Shown: piece by piece, positions 10,106-22,180 of the stretch
Layout of the letters: the number at the start of each line of letters is the position of its first letter
How positions within the stretch are numbered: the first letter of the stretch is position 1
Assembly: GCA_039619475.1 (NCBI GenBank)
Contig: CM077116.1
Span: 25,803,191-25,867,190 of the forward strand
Source of the DNA: Icerya purchasi
Lineage: Eukaryota > Arthropoda > Insecta > Hemiptera > Monophlebidae
DNA length: 64,000 nt
Direction of reading: 5' to 3'
Translations under genes and position numbers: made by a program
Notes under the pieces: model-generated
Seen by the model: the letters and a program-made list of their open reading frames with translations, nothing else
Told to the model about the DNA's origin: nothing
Database searches by the model: none

Positions 10106-13100
10106 AGTGAGGCCCACATATAAATATAGAATATATCTGAACCATAAAACAGAATTCACCGCAACAAAATAGCAATTAAAGTGAAAAAATAACTGCCCTG
10201 CGAATAAACTCGGAAAAATTCCGATCCCGAAGTAAACTGATGGTGATGAACCGAACAGTTCCCGGATCAGGAATGACACTGTGTCCAGGCGACATCTCCT
10301 TATATACATCCGAAACCACGGTGGTCAACTTTTGAACGACCCAAATCATATGCCTTAAAGCGATAAGGACAACAAACAACAACGATACATTTACATGCAC
10401 ACATATGAAGGTACAAAGTACATGGATATACGTTGTATATCCTGTTTATTATGAAATTCCGAGAAATCCTTAGTCGTTTCGACATTTGTTCTGATTGTTG
10501 TTGACACAGTATTAATGTTTTTGTCATAGTAAACAAATACAAAAAAGAAAAGAATCGTGCGCCGAAACATTATAAATAGTTATAAATCGGCAATTTTAAA
10601 GGAAGGGAAGTTAACAAAAAAACACATAGCCGCCAAATATAAAGAAATATGACACAAGTTAAAATTAAATCTAAAATCGCGAAAGTAGAACGATATAATT
10701 AAGCATAATATTATTTTTCTAATTTACCAAAAAAGAAGAAAACACGTTTATAAAGAACTTATTTATAACGGTACTTAATAATCTTATTAATTTATTTTAA
10801 ACCTTAACAATATGAGTAGTCTACATAAACACTAGTGGTATTGTAATAATTTCATCGGCTAATCATGTTTTCCTACGAGTAAAAAACGGTTTCACCATTT
10901 CGTACTTGCCGAAAGATTGTACAATTATTATAACAGCAGAGTAACAAATGGATATGTTGAGAAAAGTTTTAAAAAAGTAACAAACGCCGAATCAGACTAG
11001 GAAAGTTTCAAACTTTATCACTGGGGACTCTTGCAGAAGGAGTATAATGGCCGTAATGAATATCAATTTTTTTTTTATTATTATTAAAACCATAATAATG
11101 AAACTACATGCCAGAAGCCCTTGCGGTTCGAACGTATTTTCTACTCAGTTACCACCCTGGGTTCTTAACATTATAGCTGATCGAAAAATATAATTTAATT
11201 TAGATATTCCATCTTCCGTTTTACCTCGAAATTTCGCGAATTAATTTAGACTCCAAGTAGTACAAAAATTATTGTGCAATGTGAAAATTTCAGTTATGCG
11301 CGTAAAGAATTTAAGGTCTGAAATTTATAAGTTAAGTTTTTTTTAAAAAAAAAAAATTAAAACCAACTAAGACTAAAATTGGGATATTATTTAAAGACAA
11401 TCATTTGCGAATCTAGACTTACTGTGATAGAAAAAAAAAGACTGAGAAATACTTAAATTCCGTGCTCTTCTTTAGAGAATGTTCAGGAGACGCTTACGTC
11501 CTAGCAAATAAACTTTTAGAACGGACAACTGCCATTCTATCAAAAATTGAAAAAGAAAAGTTTCTAACGATTGACTAATTTCGTAACCAAAGGCAGCTTT
11601 ACGTGCTAACAAATAATTTAGGTCATAATAAACAGTTTTCGAAATATATCGCATTTGTATACAGTCTACAACTTATTAGAAAAACTAATTTTTTGTATCG
11701 ATATAAAAGGGAGGGGAACGGACATTAACGAATTTATAAATCCTTTATGAGGTATTAAAGAACTCTATAACTATATGCATCCGTTTTTTTTTTTATTGCT
11801 GCATCAAAAGCTATGCAATAATGAATACGGTAGTCCGCAAATATTTTTCTCCTAATCTCTATTAAAAATTTGGAAAATATGCATTTAAAGTTTTGCAGAG
11901 ATCTAATATTACTAACGTGACGAGAATAAATTTTTGGAAATCAAAAAATGCTTTATACGAATAAATCAGTATTTATAAGTTATTCATAATGCGCGAAGAA
12001 TAACCTTTAAAAATGTAATTTGATTTTAAACGACAGCGCAATTGTTAATTTTAGCTAATACTAGTGTTCCCTTTTAAGTAAAACCTACTAAAATAATTAT
12101 AATTATATCTGAACCTTAATTACGTATTTTAAATTTAAATTAAACCCACCGACATCAAGAATGCCGCGGAATGAGATAGATAAAACCAGGTAGGTACATT
12201 AAGAGATCGTAATTGAAACATTTAACTTTGTTCTTACACAATATTAAACTGAATCGTTGATAACAGTTTTCATATTTAAGAACTGGTCTTTCACAAATAG
12301 CATGTTTATTTATCCAGACTTTCGTTAATCTACTTTATATTTTAAAAGACTACTTTATATGATCTCGTTGCAACATTAACATCGATAGATTTTCTGCCAC
12401 CTATTATGGAAAAACTCAAAAAGATAATGACACCGCGGTGAATTTTTAATTTTTGATTAATGTACTACGAAATTAAAATAATTGTAAAATAAAGCAATTA
12501 TCCAGAAATAATAAAAATGTACCTAAGACATATAGAGGGAAAAAATAAAAGTCAACCAAAAAAGACGTAATACAAACAGTTTAACAATGTTTCTAACTTT
12601 CACGCGAACATATAGAAAGACACTAAAAAGAATTACCCAAATACGCTAAAATATAGCAGTTTAAATCTGAGCAAATCATTGCGATACCATTGCTGCCTCA
12701 AATTCCATAGGATCCCAATGATTTCGTACGAATAAATCATCGGCAGCTTTTTTCCGAGAGACTTAATAGGCAGGTAAATGCCATTGGCCCGATACATTTA
12801 GTTTATAATTTATAAAATTATAACAAAGCGTACACGGGACGCGATTGTTTTACAGGTTAATACGATATCTGTAAATTCCGTCAACCGTAACACCAAAAAA
12901 CAGGAATACAATACACTAATTATAATTAAATCTTGCATTTATTTGTTCGAGTTAAATTTTGAACTAGTTGTTTGAAATTTTTCCTTGTGGATTCATTTAA
13001 GACTAATACATGAGACTCGAATGTAATAAAAAAAAAAACGATTTATTCTGGCATTCTGCTTTCTATTTTAAAGATTCAAATGTTCAATTGTACCGGGTTA

Positions 13101-13690
13101 ATGACTGAATTTTAATTAATTATAGGTTTTTACTGGAATGTAAATTTTAAATCTAACCAAAATATCGACACCACTAACGACCTGTATCTGTATCTATCTT
13201 TCGGATAGTGGTTCGACTGGTCCAAACAGAAAGTAATACTAAAAATTAAAATATAATTCGCGATAAAATGTACGAATCTTTCATGGTGATCAAAATTTGG
13301 AGACACTAATTTGTAGACAATAAAACATCGCATAACGAACTAATATGATATTAGTCCTGCGTGAAAGAAGGCCCGCAATTTTCACCCGACACTCCGAGAC
13401 ACACATGGGCGTCTTACTGTACAAGAACTTCATTTACGAAATATTTTAATTAACTGCTTAATCGCCCTTTTCTATTTGTGTCGGTGACATTTGTATTAGT
13501 CAACTGATGACAATGCAACAAAATCCAAGAGATTAACCCGGACACCATCTAGTTATGAGTACAATTTAAGACATAAACTGAACGGTGTTCAAGTTAATCG
13601 CCTGATTTAAAATATATACACGGGCAAAAAGCGTTAAGCAAAATGAACGATACGGCCATAGTTTACAATAGTATACAAAAAACTGCGAAA
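10106..13690. other. Unassigned AT-rich DNA
   Basis: No gene, RNA or transposase recognised on either strand. Several 60-80-codon minus-strand frames (10300-10542, 11472-11654, 13130-13333) resemble nothing known to me and are likely chance. Confidence 0.3.
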
Positions 13691-13699
13691 GAAAAATTA

Positions 13700-13830
13700 A
13701 ACATAATATACACGCACGGGGAATCGCCTGGATACCCCGGTTCTCTTTCGATGATTACACGGCATCGCAATCATTCGGATCGTCTTCCAGCAGCGATTAC
13801 AAACAGCTGCTAGGAAGGAAATCTGAATAA
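13700..13830. other. GC-richer block, possible small exon on either strand
   Basis: This block is clearly richer in G, C and CpG than its surroundings. On the + strand it is open for about 36 codons, reading W-I-P-R-F-S-F-D-D-Y then T-A-S-Q-S-F-G-S-S-S-S-D-Y and ending K-S-E-stop. On the minus strand a good acceptor (tttccttcctag) precedes an open stretch of similar length. I recognise neither product, and the two readings exclude each other as a single exon. It could also be non-coding 5' sequence of a gene with the promoter-like block at 14.15-14.44 kb. Confidence 0.2.
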
Positions 13831-14149
13831 TTGCAATGTCGAATTAAAATTTATTACTCAGCTTATTTCACGTAGTTGGTTTTTTGTGAATCTTAAAAAT
13901 AATTTTTATAGTGAACTTAGAATCACACAATTGTTATCAGAATAAAAAGCAAATTCAAGACGTACGGTTATAATAATAGATGTTAGACAATTATTAACGA
14001 CCCACACACACTCATTCTAATAGTAAAACGGAATTTTAAAATACTTAAAAAAAGAAACTATAAATTAAATATTAAAACCTGGATATAGCGTAAAATAGAT
14101 GCCTCAGCGATACAATGTGTACAAATTTTTTTTAGAAAAACCGAATTAT

Positions 14150-14440
14150 TTAAAACTTGAAAGCACGGTCGTTTGTTGAAACTGCGTCCCCGAATTATAC
14201 TAAATCGCAAACACTTGATCACAACTACCTGCTCCGGAGTGCAGAAACTAACTGATTTGTTATTTTATCGTTGGCTCACTGCTAGCAAGTGAATGTTTTG
14301 TTATAAAAGGACCTGTTGAGGGACTACACCTTCTTCACTTTTTATTAAATGGGCGGGACTATAATTCAGCCAATTGTAGCGCACTCCACTAACAGGTCAT
14401 CGCGTGAAAAACCTGTTTCTAATTCTTGCTACCCTTCCAA
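14150..14440. promoter_or_regulatory. Promoter-like block with TATA and GC boxes
   Basis: A + strand TATAAAAGG lies at about 14302, a GGGCGGGAC GC-box-like word at about 14351, and CCAATTG nearby at about 14369. The block is less AT-rich than its surroundings. No recognised transcript starts here, so the call rests on motif clustering alone; these words also occur by chance. Confidence 0.2.
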
Positions 14441-15847
14441 TGAATTTTGTCTCCTGAAATCACCAATACTGTAATTTTTGGCAAGATGGAAATTACCGTA
14501 ATAAAATAATTCTAAACGAGTATTTTAACATTTCCAACTAAAAATAAATCCCAAACATTAAAAATGTAATAACCCATTTACCATTAGTTGTTCTTCGAAA
14601 ATTTAATACATCATTATTTTTCATTGCGGGGAATAAAAATTAGTCATTAGGTTTATTATTTTGATACGTCGTAATCTACTGTCCGCTTATATAAAAATGT
14701 AATTAGTAATTACTCAAGTTGTTATTTTTTTGTATTTCAATCAAAGGGTATCGTTGTTTGCCAGTTTATTTTAATACTAATATCGTATTTCTACATTTAC
14801 GATATAAAAAATATTTAGAATACTATTTATGTGTACATACGCTGTTTAATGAACGGCACAGTGATGTCCGCAATTTAGTTAATGGCATATTTCAAGTAAA
14901 GTTTGGAGTAATGAAGAATTTTCGATTTACGGCAGATAATGAAAAATATAACCACCAATAAGAATTCTAGAAATATTAATAGTATAAAATATTTTACGTA
15001 AATCACCTGCGCTTGGTAAAGTATTCCTTCCGATTTCTACTCATTTTAAATGAATCGGATATATCAACTAAATTTATAATAGTCGCGCGAATAAATTATT
15101 CAAATTTAACTCGTACGAGATAAATGTCTTGATTTTTCAGAATTTCGTTATTAACCCGTGTAATTATCTTGACACGATCATTATGTATTATTACGGTCTT
15201 TGGATCTAACCAATTAATTATCGCGTAGATGTTATTTTTAAAAAATTTCATATTGCGAAAATGATGTTTAAAAACACCTTGAAGCGTAATTAATGTAAAA
15301 TGTAAACATGTTTAATGTGGTTCATTTATTTGTAATCTTTCGTTAAAAGGTTAGGTCAATAAAGTCCCCAATGTTGACTTTAACCGAAACTTTTTCCAGA
15401 GAATGGTCTTTTCGTAAAGATATCAATCGCGGTAAAATACGTGTATTGTACGTTAATTAATTTCACAATTTTTAGTTTTATGGAACGTTTTTCTTATTTG
15501 CGTGTAATATTTTGACCGAATGATCAGGATGTATGTACCTACTTCGGTAGATAGATTGGTTGCGGTGTAGTTTTTGTAGCGCGCAATCTCCCGATTTTCA
15601 CTTCGAAATATCAGAATTCTTTTCTTTGTAAAACCATATTGTTTTACGGAATTCCAATCATTCTGTGGTTAATGAATGAATTTTTAAAATCTGTTTGAAT
15701 ATTCAATGTAACATTTAAATTCTACATTTCCGTCTATTTTACAGACTTCTCTGGGTTTAATGATGTTTTATTTAATGTATGGGCTCATAATCATTACTAC
15801 AAGTCATAAAATTCTATTTAATGATCTATAATGAAATAAGTTCACTA
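14441..15847. other. Unassigned AT-rich DNA
   Basis: The only open frame of note is 80 codons at 14719-14961 (+). It matches no family I know and carries no motif. Nothing else was seen. Confidence 0.3.
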
Positions 15848-15855
15848 TAAACAGC

Positions 15856-16212
15856 CAAAGGGGCACTCAGGATTTTTTTTTGGTCGGGGCGGGAATTTAG
15901 AAGATGAGTTAGGGGGTGGTAACTCGGTACCTCGACTAAGTACCTATCTATTTCCGTGGTTTGTAAATTGAAATAAAAAAAATACAAAATTAACGAATAT
16001 TATTTTTTTTTAAATTACAAAACTGACAAATTTTATTTTTAAAAAAATAGCTAAAAGTATATAACATTATACTTGTAATATAAATAAAAAGTAAATATGT
16101 ATGTTTTTAAAAAAAAATAAGTAAAACAAAACATTACAAAACGAAATTAAGATTTCGAAGATTTTTTGGGGGGAGCAATGGCCCCGTGGCACCCCCCATG
16201 AGTGCGCCAATG
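15856..16212. mobile_element. hAT-type MITE with perfect 8-bp target duplication
   Basis: The 357-bp element begins CAAAGGGGCACTCA and ends in a sequence whose complement is CATTGGCGCACTCA (terminal inverted repeats with a few mismatches). It is flanked by TAAACAGC at 15848-15855 and again at 16213-16220. An 8-bp duplication and C-A-start termini are hAT hallmarks. The interior is AT-rich and non-coding, with a GGGGGG-rich shoulder near the right end. It must depend on a transposase supplied elsewhere. Confidence 0.85.
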
Positions 16213-16349
16213 TAAACAGCACATTAACATATAAATATTTTTAATCGGTTAAATTTTCAAGCTCCGAATGTTGCTAATCATTTTTGGAACGTTAAAAGAA
16301 AAATAGTACGTTGTTAATGTTAATTTTTTAAATCTTGCTATATGTCCGC

Positions 16350-17494
16350 CAGCGATAGATTAAGGATTTACGAGGCCCGGGACTAATCTTGAATGACGGG
16401 GCCCCCTTCGAAGAAAAAATGGTGAAAAAATTCATAATCATACATGTGCAAATAAACAAGCAAAAAGAAAAAACCTACTGCGTACGTATGAATGACTAAT
16501 AAAATTAAAATTACGCTCCCTTTAAAAAATTACCTTTCTTACCCTAACAAACTGAATACTACATAAACTGAACATCAAATAAGACAAAATAATGTTATAT
16601 TTGTAATTTTTTATTCATAACATTATGCTTTCTTTTTCTACAAAAAAATATTTATATATAAATTAAATATTGTGGGCAGCAAAATAAAATCGTTTTTTAA
16701 TAAAAATTAAAACTTCATTTATAATGCATTATTCACGGCGCCGGCGACATTGTGCTGGCATTACTATTACAGCGGTTTTCAAGCTAATTTTTATACACTC
16801 ATGCGTTTGATCATGTCCTTTCCTTTCTGTAAATTAAACATGCGTGTTTAAAATTCCATAATTGTTTAGTGATCAGAAAAACGTGAATGAAACACAGTAT
16901 GATCAGGATGTATTAAATTTTTCTTAACAAAAATATACTAATAAAATCAGCAATCGATTAAAAGTCGATTTGATTTTAAATGATTTTTATACAGTTCGAA
17001 TTAAATCGTATTAATTTTCAACAAAAATAGAATATTGTTAAAATTAAGAATATTTCAGGCGTAAATCATTTTGAAATAGGACAATTTACAACGATTGCTT
17101 GAACAGAAAATTGTTATTAATCGATATGTCGAATGTGTTTATTTATTATTCAATACGTACGTTGAAGGACTCACTTATTTTTTTTGAATACAATAAATCA
17201 GATTTATCGTAGAAAATTTCAGTAAATATTCATTTTATGTAGCATTTAGTTTATCGGGGAAAAAAAAGAAAGTTTTATGGAGAAAAGTATATAATTTTAT
17301 TAATGAATGTTATATTCTTTTTTTATATATAAAAATTAATTGAATTCTTTTTCAGATAAAAAACGCAAATTTTAAAAAATCTTACATTTTTGCAGTATCG
17401 AGTATTTTGTGGGAAAAAATATAAATTTTGCACATGGAAAATTAAATTTTTTTCTGTTCAAAAGCGCGGGGCCCCCCTGGAAGGAGGGGACCTG
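16350..17494. mobile_element. Probable old hAT-like non-autonomous element
   Basis: The left end CAGCGATAGATTAAGG runs into ACGAGGCCCGGGAC and GGGGCCCCC. The right end contains GGGGCCCCCC and closes with GACCTG. GGGGCCC-rich subterminal DNA with CAG/CTG tips resembles the other hAT remnants in this window. The two ends are only partly complementary and no matching 8-bp duplication was found. The interior is AT-rich with no transposase. Confidence 0.35.
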
Positions 17495-17914
17495 TAATTT
17501 TATGTGTATAGCGAATGACACCTTCCAACGAACATTAAAATGATAATCCAAGAGCATATAAAGTTTCTCCGTTAATTTTTTTGCTTATAATTATTAATAT
17601 TTAAATAATACATTCAATAATCTTTAAAAAAAAAAAAAAAAAGAGAGAGGCAAATCTTTTAATGTTTAACTGCAAAATCAACTTTTTTTTTTTTGTAAAC
17701 TAGCTTTAAATACTTTATAGATATATATTTAAACTCTTTCCGAAAGTAACGTCCAGTAACGTCGCTAATGTACATACGATTGTGTTACGTTTTGACGTTG
17801 CGAAAGTGCATTTTGAAAGTTGTAAAAGAAATTTCTATGCAAACTATAAATTAAATTTATCAGTTTTGGAGATTTTTAAAAAAAAAACATTGTTTCGCGA
17901 AAAATGACGTAGTC

Positions 17915-18370
17915 AATTGCCTTACTTCTACTCCTATTAAACCCCAAAAAACAGCCAACTCACTTTAATGCGGCATCTAAAACTATGTCCACGTTAGACC
18001 TAGTCTTCGCTACAGCATCTTTAGGTGGAAGATTTAAAACAGAAGTCCATCACGATCTATGCGACAGTGATCATTTTCCAATAATCACCTCATCACTTGG
18101 CAATCTTACCACATGTCCTCAAACTTTTCCATCGAAATGGAGAATAGAAGATGCTAACTGGGAAATATTTAAAAGTGATACGGAGATCACTTTCGATCAC
18201 AAAGAAAAACTGTCAGAAGACATTGAGAACTTTACATGTGTCATCCTATCTGCCGCAGAGAAGTCAATCCCAAAGACATCAGGAAAAATACGTCAAAAAT
18301 CTGTTCCTTGGTGGTCAAAAGATTTGCATTTGGCTATACAGAAACGGAGAAAAGCATTTTTCGTAAGTTC
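17915..18370 (+). pseudogene. LINE ORF2, C-terminal half of the endonuclease
   Basis: The frame reads QPTHFNAASKTMSTLDLVFA and then DLCDSDHFPI. The S-D-H triplet is the catalytic motif that closes exonuclease-endonuclease-phosphatase type LINE endonucleases, which nick target DNA for target-primed reverse transcription. It continues with PSKWRIEDANWEIF and VPWWSKDLHLAI, the usual linker to the RT. The frame shifts near 18360-18370, where homology passes to the frame starting R-K-F-R-R-S-K-L. The first half of the domain is missing. The reading is open back to about 17920, then stops. Confidence 0.85.
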
Positions 18371-19768
18371 CGCAGATCAAAGTTAAAAGAAGACTTTGAA
18401 GCATTTAAAAAGCAAAGAGCTGAAACACGACAAGCAATTAGAAAAGCCAAAACGGAAAGCTGGAATAAATTTATTTCTGAGATAAGCTTCAAAAGTTCGT
18501 TAAAATCAGCATGGGCAAATGTTCAAAAAATACAGGGTCGGAAACAATTATCTCCAATAACTTCGATAGACGACAACGACACGACAATCGAAGAACCTAT
18601 CCATATTGCAAACAGGTTCGCGGAATACTTCGCTTCGATATCATCTGATCATAACTACTCACAACAGTTTTTGAATATCAAAAATAATGCAGAAAAAACT
18701 TCAATCCCTTTCAATAATAATAACGAAGAAGAGTATAATATAAATCTGACATGGCAAGAACTAACGCAATGCATTAATAGCCACATTCATAATACGGCTC
18801 CCGGACCAGACAATATCCACCCACTAATGGTAAAGCATCTACACATTACAGCACTAGAGTATCTTTTAGAAATCTACAACAAAGCTTTTAAAAATTCGGT
18901 ATTCCCTGCTTGCTGGAAAATCGCTATCATAATTCCCATCCCCAAATCGAATACGAACTCCTCTATTAACAACTATAGACCGATAGCACTCACAAGCATA
19001 CTGGGTAAAATATTAGAACAATTGTTAAACAAAAGGCTCTCATGGACACTTGAAACCAACAAGATACTATCTATCCACCAATATGGTTTTAGACAGCAAC
19101 GATCAACACAGCTAGCGGTAAATGATCTTGTCATGAATGTAAAAAGATCATTCATAAATTCGAATTCCACAGTCGCAGTTTTCTTCGATTTTTCTAAGGC
19201 TTATGACCGTGTATGGCGGTACCTCATCCTCAAAAAACTACATCAAATCGGAATAGATGGTAATTTAGCAAACATAATCAAAAATTTCCTTACTGATAGA
19301 AAGATTCGCGTTCGAATAGACAACATTCTATCAGAGGAAAGAACAATCTCCAACGGGGTACCTCAAGGATCACCCTTGAGTGCTACTTTGATCCTGCTTG
19401 TGCTAAATAATATTACTTCAGTTGTCGAGAAGCCAATTTCTATCAGAATGTTCGCCGATGATGTTAGCATATCTCTTCAAACATCGTCGCTCGAAACCGC
19501 TAAACAAATAATACAGCCAACGATAGACAACATAAATACCTGGAGCCACGACCATGGTTTTCTAATATCCGCCGAGAAAACAAACTACATAATCTTCTCA
19601 AATAACAAAAGAAAACAACATAATATAGTTTTGACACTGCGTTCCAAACCAATACCAGAAGTACAAACAGTTAAGTTTTTAGGAATCCTGCTTGATAAAA
19701 AACTATCATAGAAGGACCATATAACGTACATACGATCGAAATGCATCCGCTCTCTAGGAATTCTCAAG
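18371..19768 (+). pseudogene. LINE ORF2, reverse transcriptase domain
   Basis: A nearly complete RT domain. Seen in order: TAPGPDNIHPLMVKHL, NNYRPIALTSILGKI, HQYGFRQQRSTQLAV, VFFDFSKAYDRVW (motif A, catalytic Asp), GVPQGSPLSATL (motif B) and FADDVSI (motif C, codons at 19451-19471). All three catalytic aspartates are intact. The frame is broken by a TAG at 19709-19711, where the family has Trp in the L-S-W-K-D-H-I context; reading then continues with KDHITYIRSKCIRSLGIL into the RNase H part. A single-base change explains the stop. No function is expected from this copy as it stands. Confidence 0.92.
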
Positions 19769-20747
19769 TTGCTCAACCACTCTGATGTAGGATGCAGCAG
19801 AAGAACACTGTTACATTTATATCGATCCCTCATCCGAACAAAATTGGACTATGGCGCTCAATTTTATAATTCAGCAAGCCGCACAACCTTAGGAAAACTA
19901 AATTGCATTCATCATCAAGACATTAGATTAGCGACAGAAGCGTTCAGAACCACACCTACAGCAAGCCTCTGTGTGGAAGCTAACGAACCTCCCCTCAAAT
20001 ATCGAAGAATGATCCAAACTGCAAATTTCCTAATCGCCGCAGCAGCTATACCAGATTTACCAACAGGAAATCTTCTATTTAACAACTATTATCGAAATAA
20101 GTACAAATCAACCTATAGGGAAGATCAACATATTGCATTCAAATTTGAGGAAAATATCCGAATCTCCTATACCCCGAAAACATACCGCTCGCTTCCCCAG
20201 ATCGCCGTACGTCCTGCACCATGGTCGAAACCGACAAGCCAAATCATCGACGAGCTGTTAAAGTTATCAAACAACTCCGCAAGTACCGTAGACATGCAGT
20301 CAAAATTAAATAGTATTTTAGGACGATATCCAAACAGTGTACACTGTTACACCGATGGATCAAAAACAGAAATGGCAGCCGGAGCAGCTTTCTTCATTCC
20401 TAATACAATAAGCAAAGCTGTAAAACCACTGTCGTGGAGCTCAGCTAAAACTGCAGAACTATATGCAATATACCTTGCATTGCAAGAAATATCGCGAATA
20501 GATACAGAGTACCAGTTCATAATTCTAACTGACACGGCTAGCGCTCTTGCAAATATTCAATTAATATATAACACCAACCCGATAGTGCAAAGAATCCAAA
20601 AAATAATAACAGAATTACTTTTCAATGGACTGGATATTCTATTCGTATGGATCCCAAGTCATAAAGGAATAAAGGGTAACGAAATCGCAGATAAATTAGC
20701 AAAGAGATTGAATTCGCTGTCCCTGGATACACTAATACCGAAACCAT
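19769..20747 (+). pseudogene. LINE ORF2, RNase H domain
   Basis: Same frame as the downstream part of the RT after the 19709 stop. A connecting region (SRRTLLHLYRSLIRTKLDYG) is followed by a type-I RNase H fold: YTDGSKTEMAAGAAFF (first catalytic Asp), KTAELYAIYLAL (Glu), ILTDTASALANI (Asp) and VWIPSHKGIKGNEIADKLA (His...Asp). All four D-E-D-D-type positions are present. The frame is lost near 20715, where homology moves to another frame (G-Y-T-N-T-E-T then DDLKKTYKEKI). Confidence 0.92.
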
Positions 20748-21171
20748 AATAACCACAGATGATCTAAAGAAAACATACAAAGAGAAAATTATAAATTTGT
20801 GGAATGCAGAATGGAGTTCGACCTCATCCACAAACCATCTCAGAAGCATAAAAGAAAAGATCGAGGAATGGGAAATATCTGATCGAAAATCACGAAAAGA
20901 AGAAATAATTTTAACTAGATTAAGACTCGGCCATACCAATGTAACCCATTCATACCTTTTCAATAACACACCACCTCCATCCTGTCCCTTTTGTTACACT
21001 CCTCAACTTACTCTTCGACATATCCTAACAAATTGCAATAATTTATCCGAATCTCGCCAAAAATTTAATCTGTCCCCAAACCTATCCCATTTACTACGTA
21101 ATAATAGTTCATATATTATAAATGACCTCTTCCTATTCCTCAAAAAATGTAATTTACATTATACTTTATAA
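20748..21171 (+). pseudogene. LINE ORF2, C-terminal Cys/His motif
   Basis: This frame gives KIINLWNAEWSST, TRLRLGHTNVTHSYLF and then CPFCYTPQLTLRHILTNC. The C-x2-C...H-x4-C arrangement is the nucleic-acid-binding knuckle that closes ORF2 in many LINE groups with RNase H. It ends at a TAA (21169-21171) after N-L-H-Y-T-L. It belongs to the same ORF as the RNase H part and is separated from it only by the frameshift near 20715. Confidence 0.88.
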
Positions 21172-21366
21172 TTAACAACATATTGCCTTACTTTTTCTAT
21201 AAGAGAACTGTAAAAGGTTATCGTGTGGAGTGTCTAAGGGTGTCCTCATTTAAGATTTGGACAGCCAAGTTTTATTTCACGTGTACACTAGAAAGTGTTC
21301 ATCTACAATCAGATAATATGGTTACATTATCATGCAATGTGTCAAGGATAAGATGTAAATAAAATC

Positions 21367-21844
21367 ATGGATTCTGATAATTTTAATACGAAACAGTCAA
21401 TACGCCATAACTGCTAAAATTAAATTATATTAACGATAGACGAGAACATAAAAGTGTAAAAGCTGGAAAAGAAAAATGTTTTAATTTAAATAACCGGAAA
21501 AAGCTTATCATCATTTTATTCGAACAATCTACTAATATGAATCTAGTCAAACAGTTTTTAAAGGAATATTTAAAAAATAAAATTCCGACGTTGTCTCTAC
21601 AAAAATTGAATTTTTAAAAGGAAAAATAGAATGCGAAATTTAAATAAGCTGGACTGTACGGTGTAATGTAAAAGCAGCTGTTGTTTGCGTGATAAATAAA
21701 AGAAGATAAACGAAAAAAGCTAATAAAATTCCGATTTAATGTTGTAAATGTTGAAAAAGTAAATATTCGACAGGTGTTCAGCAGCGCTTAAAAATTAAAA
21801 AGTTTGTTGAATGGTATTAAAGAGATCACTTACGCCCACATTGG
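21367..21844. other. Unassigned DNA between the LINE and the Penelope fragment
   Basis: No domain recognised. It could include decayed Penelope-like sequence upstream of the endonuclease, but no RT motif was readable in any frame. Confidence 0.3.
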
Positions 21845-22180
21845 GCATGTGGTAACTGTTGTATTGAGCAAATGAATAGAACAGATAGTACACGTATTAA
21901 AGAACGCAAAGCGGCACATAAACGTGCAGAAACGTCGGCGTCAGCAAAACTTGAAACGGTCCCTGGTCATGTTTTAAAATATTATAAAATGGAAGTTTTA
22001 ACTAAAATTGATGGATTTAAAAATAGGCGCGTTAAAAAAAGCCATTGAAATTATAATTAATAATAATTCGATAGAGAAGTAGGTTTGCAGCTTAGTTCGA
22101 CTAGAGCAGACATGGATCTGGAGTTAACATTTCGTGAAAGTCAGAGACTGAAGTTTCTGAAAGCCTCTACACTGAACATA
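21845..22180 (+). pseudogene. Penelope-like element, GIY-YIG endonuclease fragment
   Basis: The frame reads ACGNCCIEQMNRTDSTRIKE, then RKAAHKRAETSASAK, and later KMEVLTKIDGFKNRR. After a frameshift near 22045 it reads KAIEIIINNNSI, then GLQLSSTR. The layout matches the C-terminal endonuclease of Penelope-like retroelements: a C-G-N-V-Y-I-G-Q-T-N-R-T-like box, a TRIKEH box, a K-A-I-E-I box and a late Q-L-S-S/N-T box. The usual Y-I-G is changed to C-I-E and the H of KEH to R, so it would be inactive. No RT domain of this class was recognised upstream in the window. Confidence 0.7.

Larger units (their letters stand above)
17915..21366 (+). mobile_element. I-like LINE (non-LTR retrotransposon), 5'-truncated and inactivated
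   Basis: The element covers the endonuclease C-terminal half, a complete reverse transcriptase, RNase H and a Cys/His C-terminal motif. ORF1 and the first half of the endonuclease are absent. The reading frame is recognisable from about 17915. Beyond the last stop (21171) about 200 bp of 3' UTR-like sequence follows, with AATAAA near 21358. The 3' boundary is an estimate and no target duplication was found. An RNase H domain after RT is found in the I group and relatives, but the clade was not tested. Damage is light (one stop, two or three frameshifts), suggesting a fairly recent copy. Confidence 0.85.

Noticed and set aside
10055..10542. Three overlapping minus-strand frames, one ending in a membrane-like segment
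   Set aside because: They overlap each other in different frames, match no family I know, and have no supported splice pattern. Kept only as context for the hairpin.
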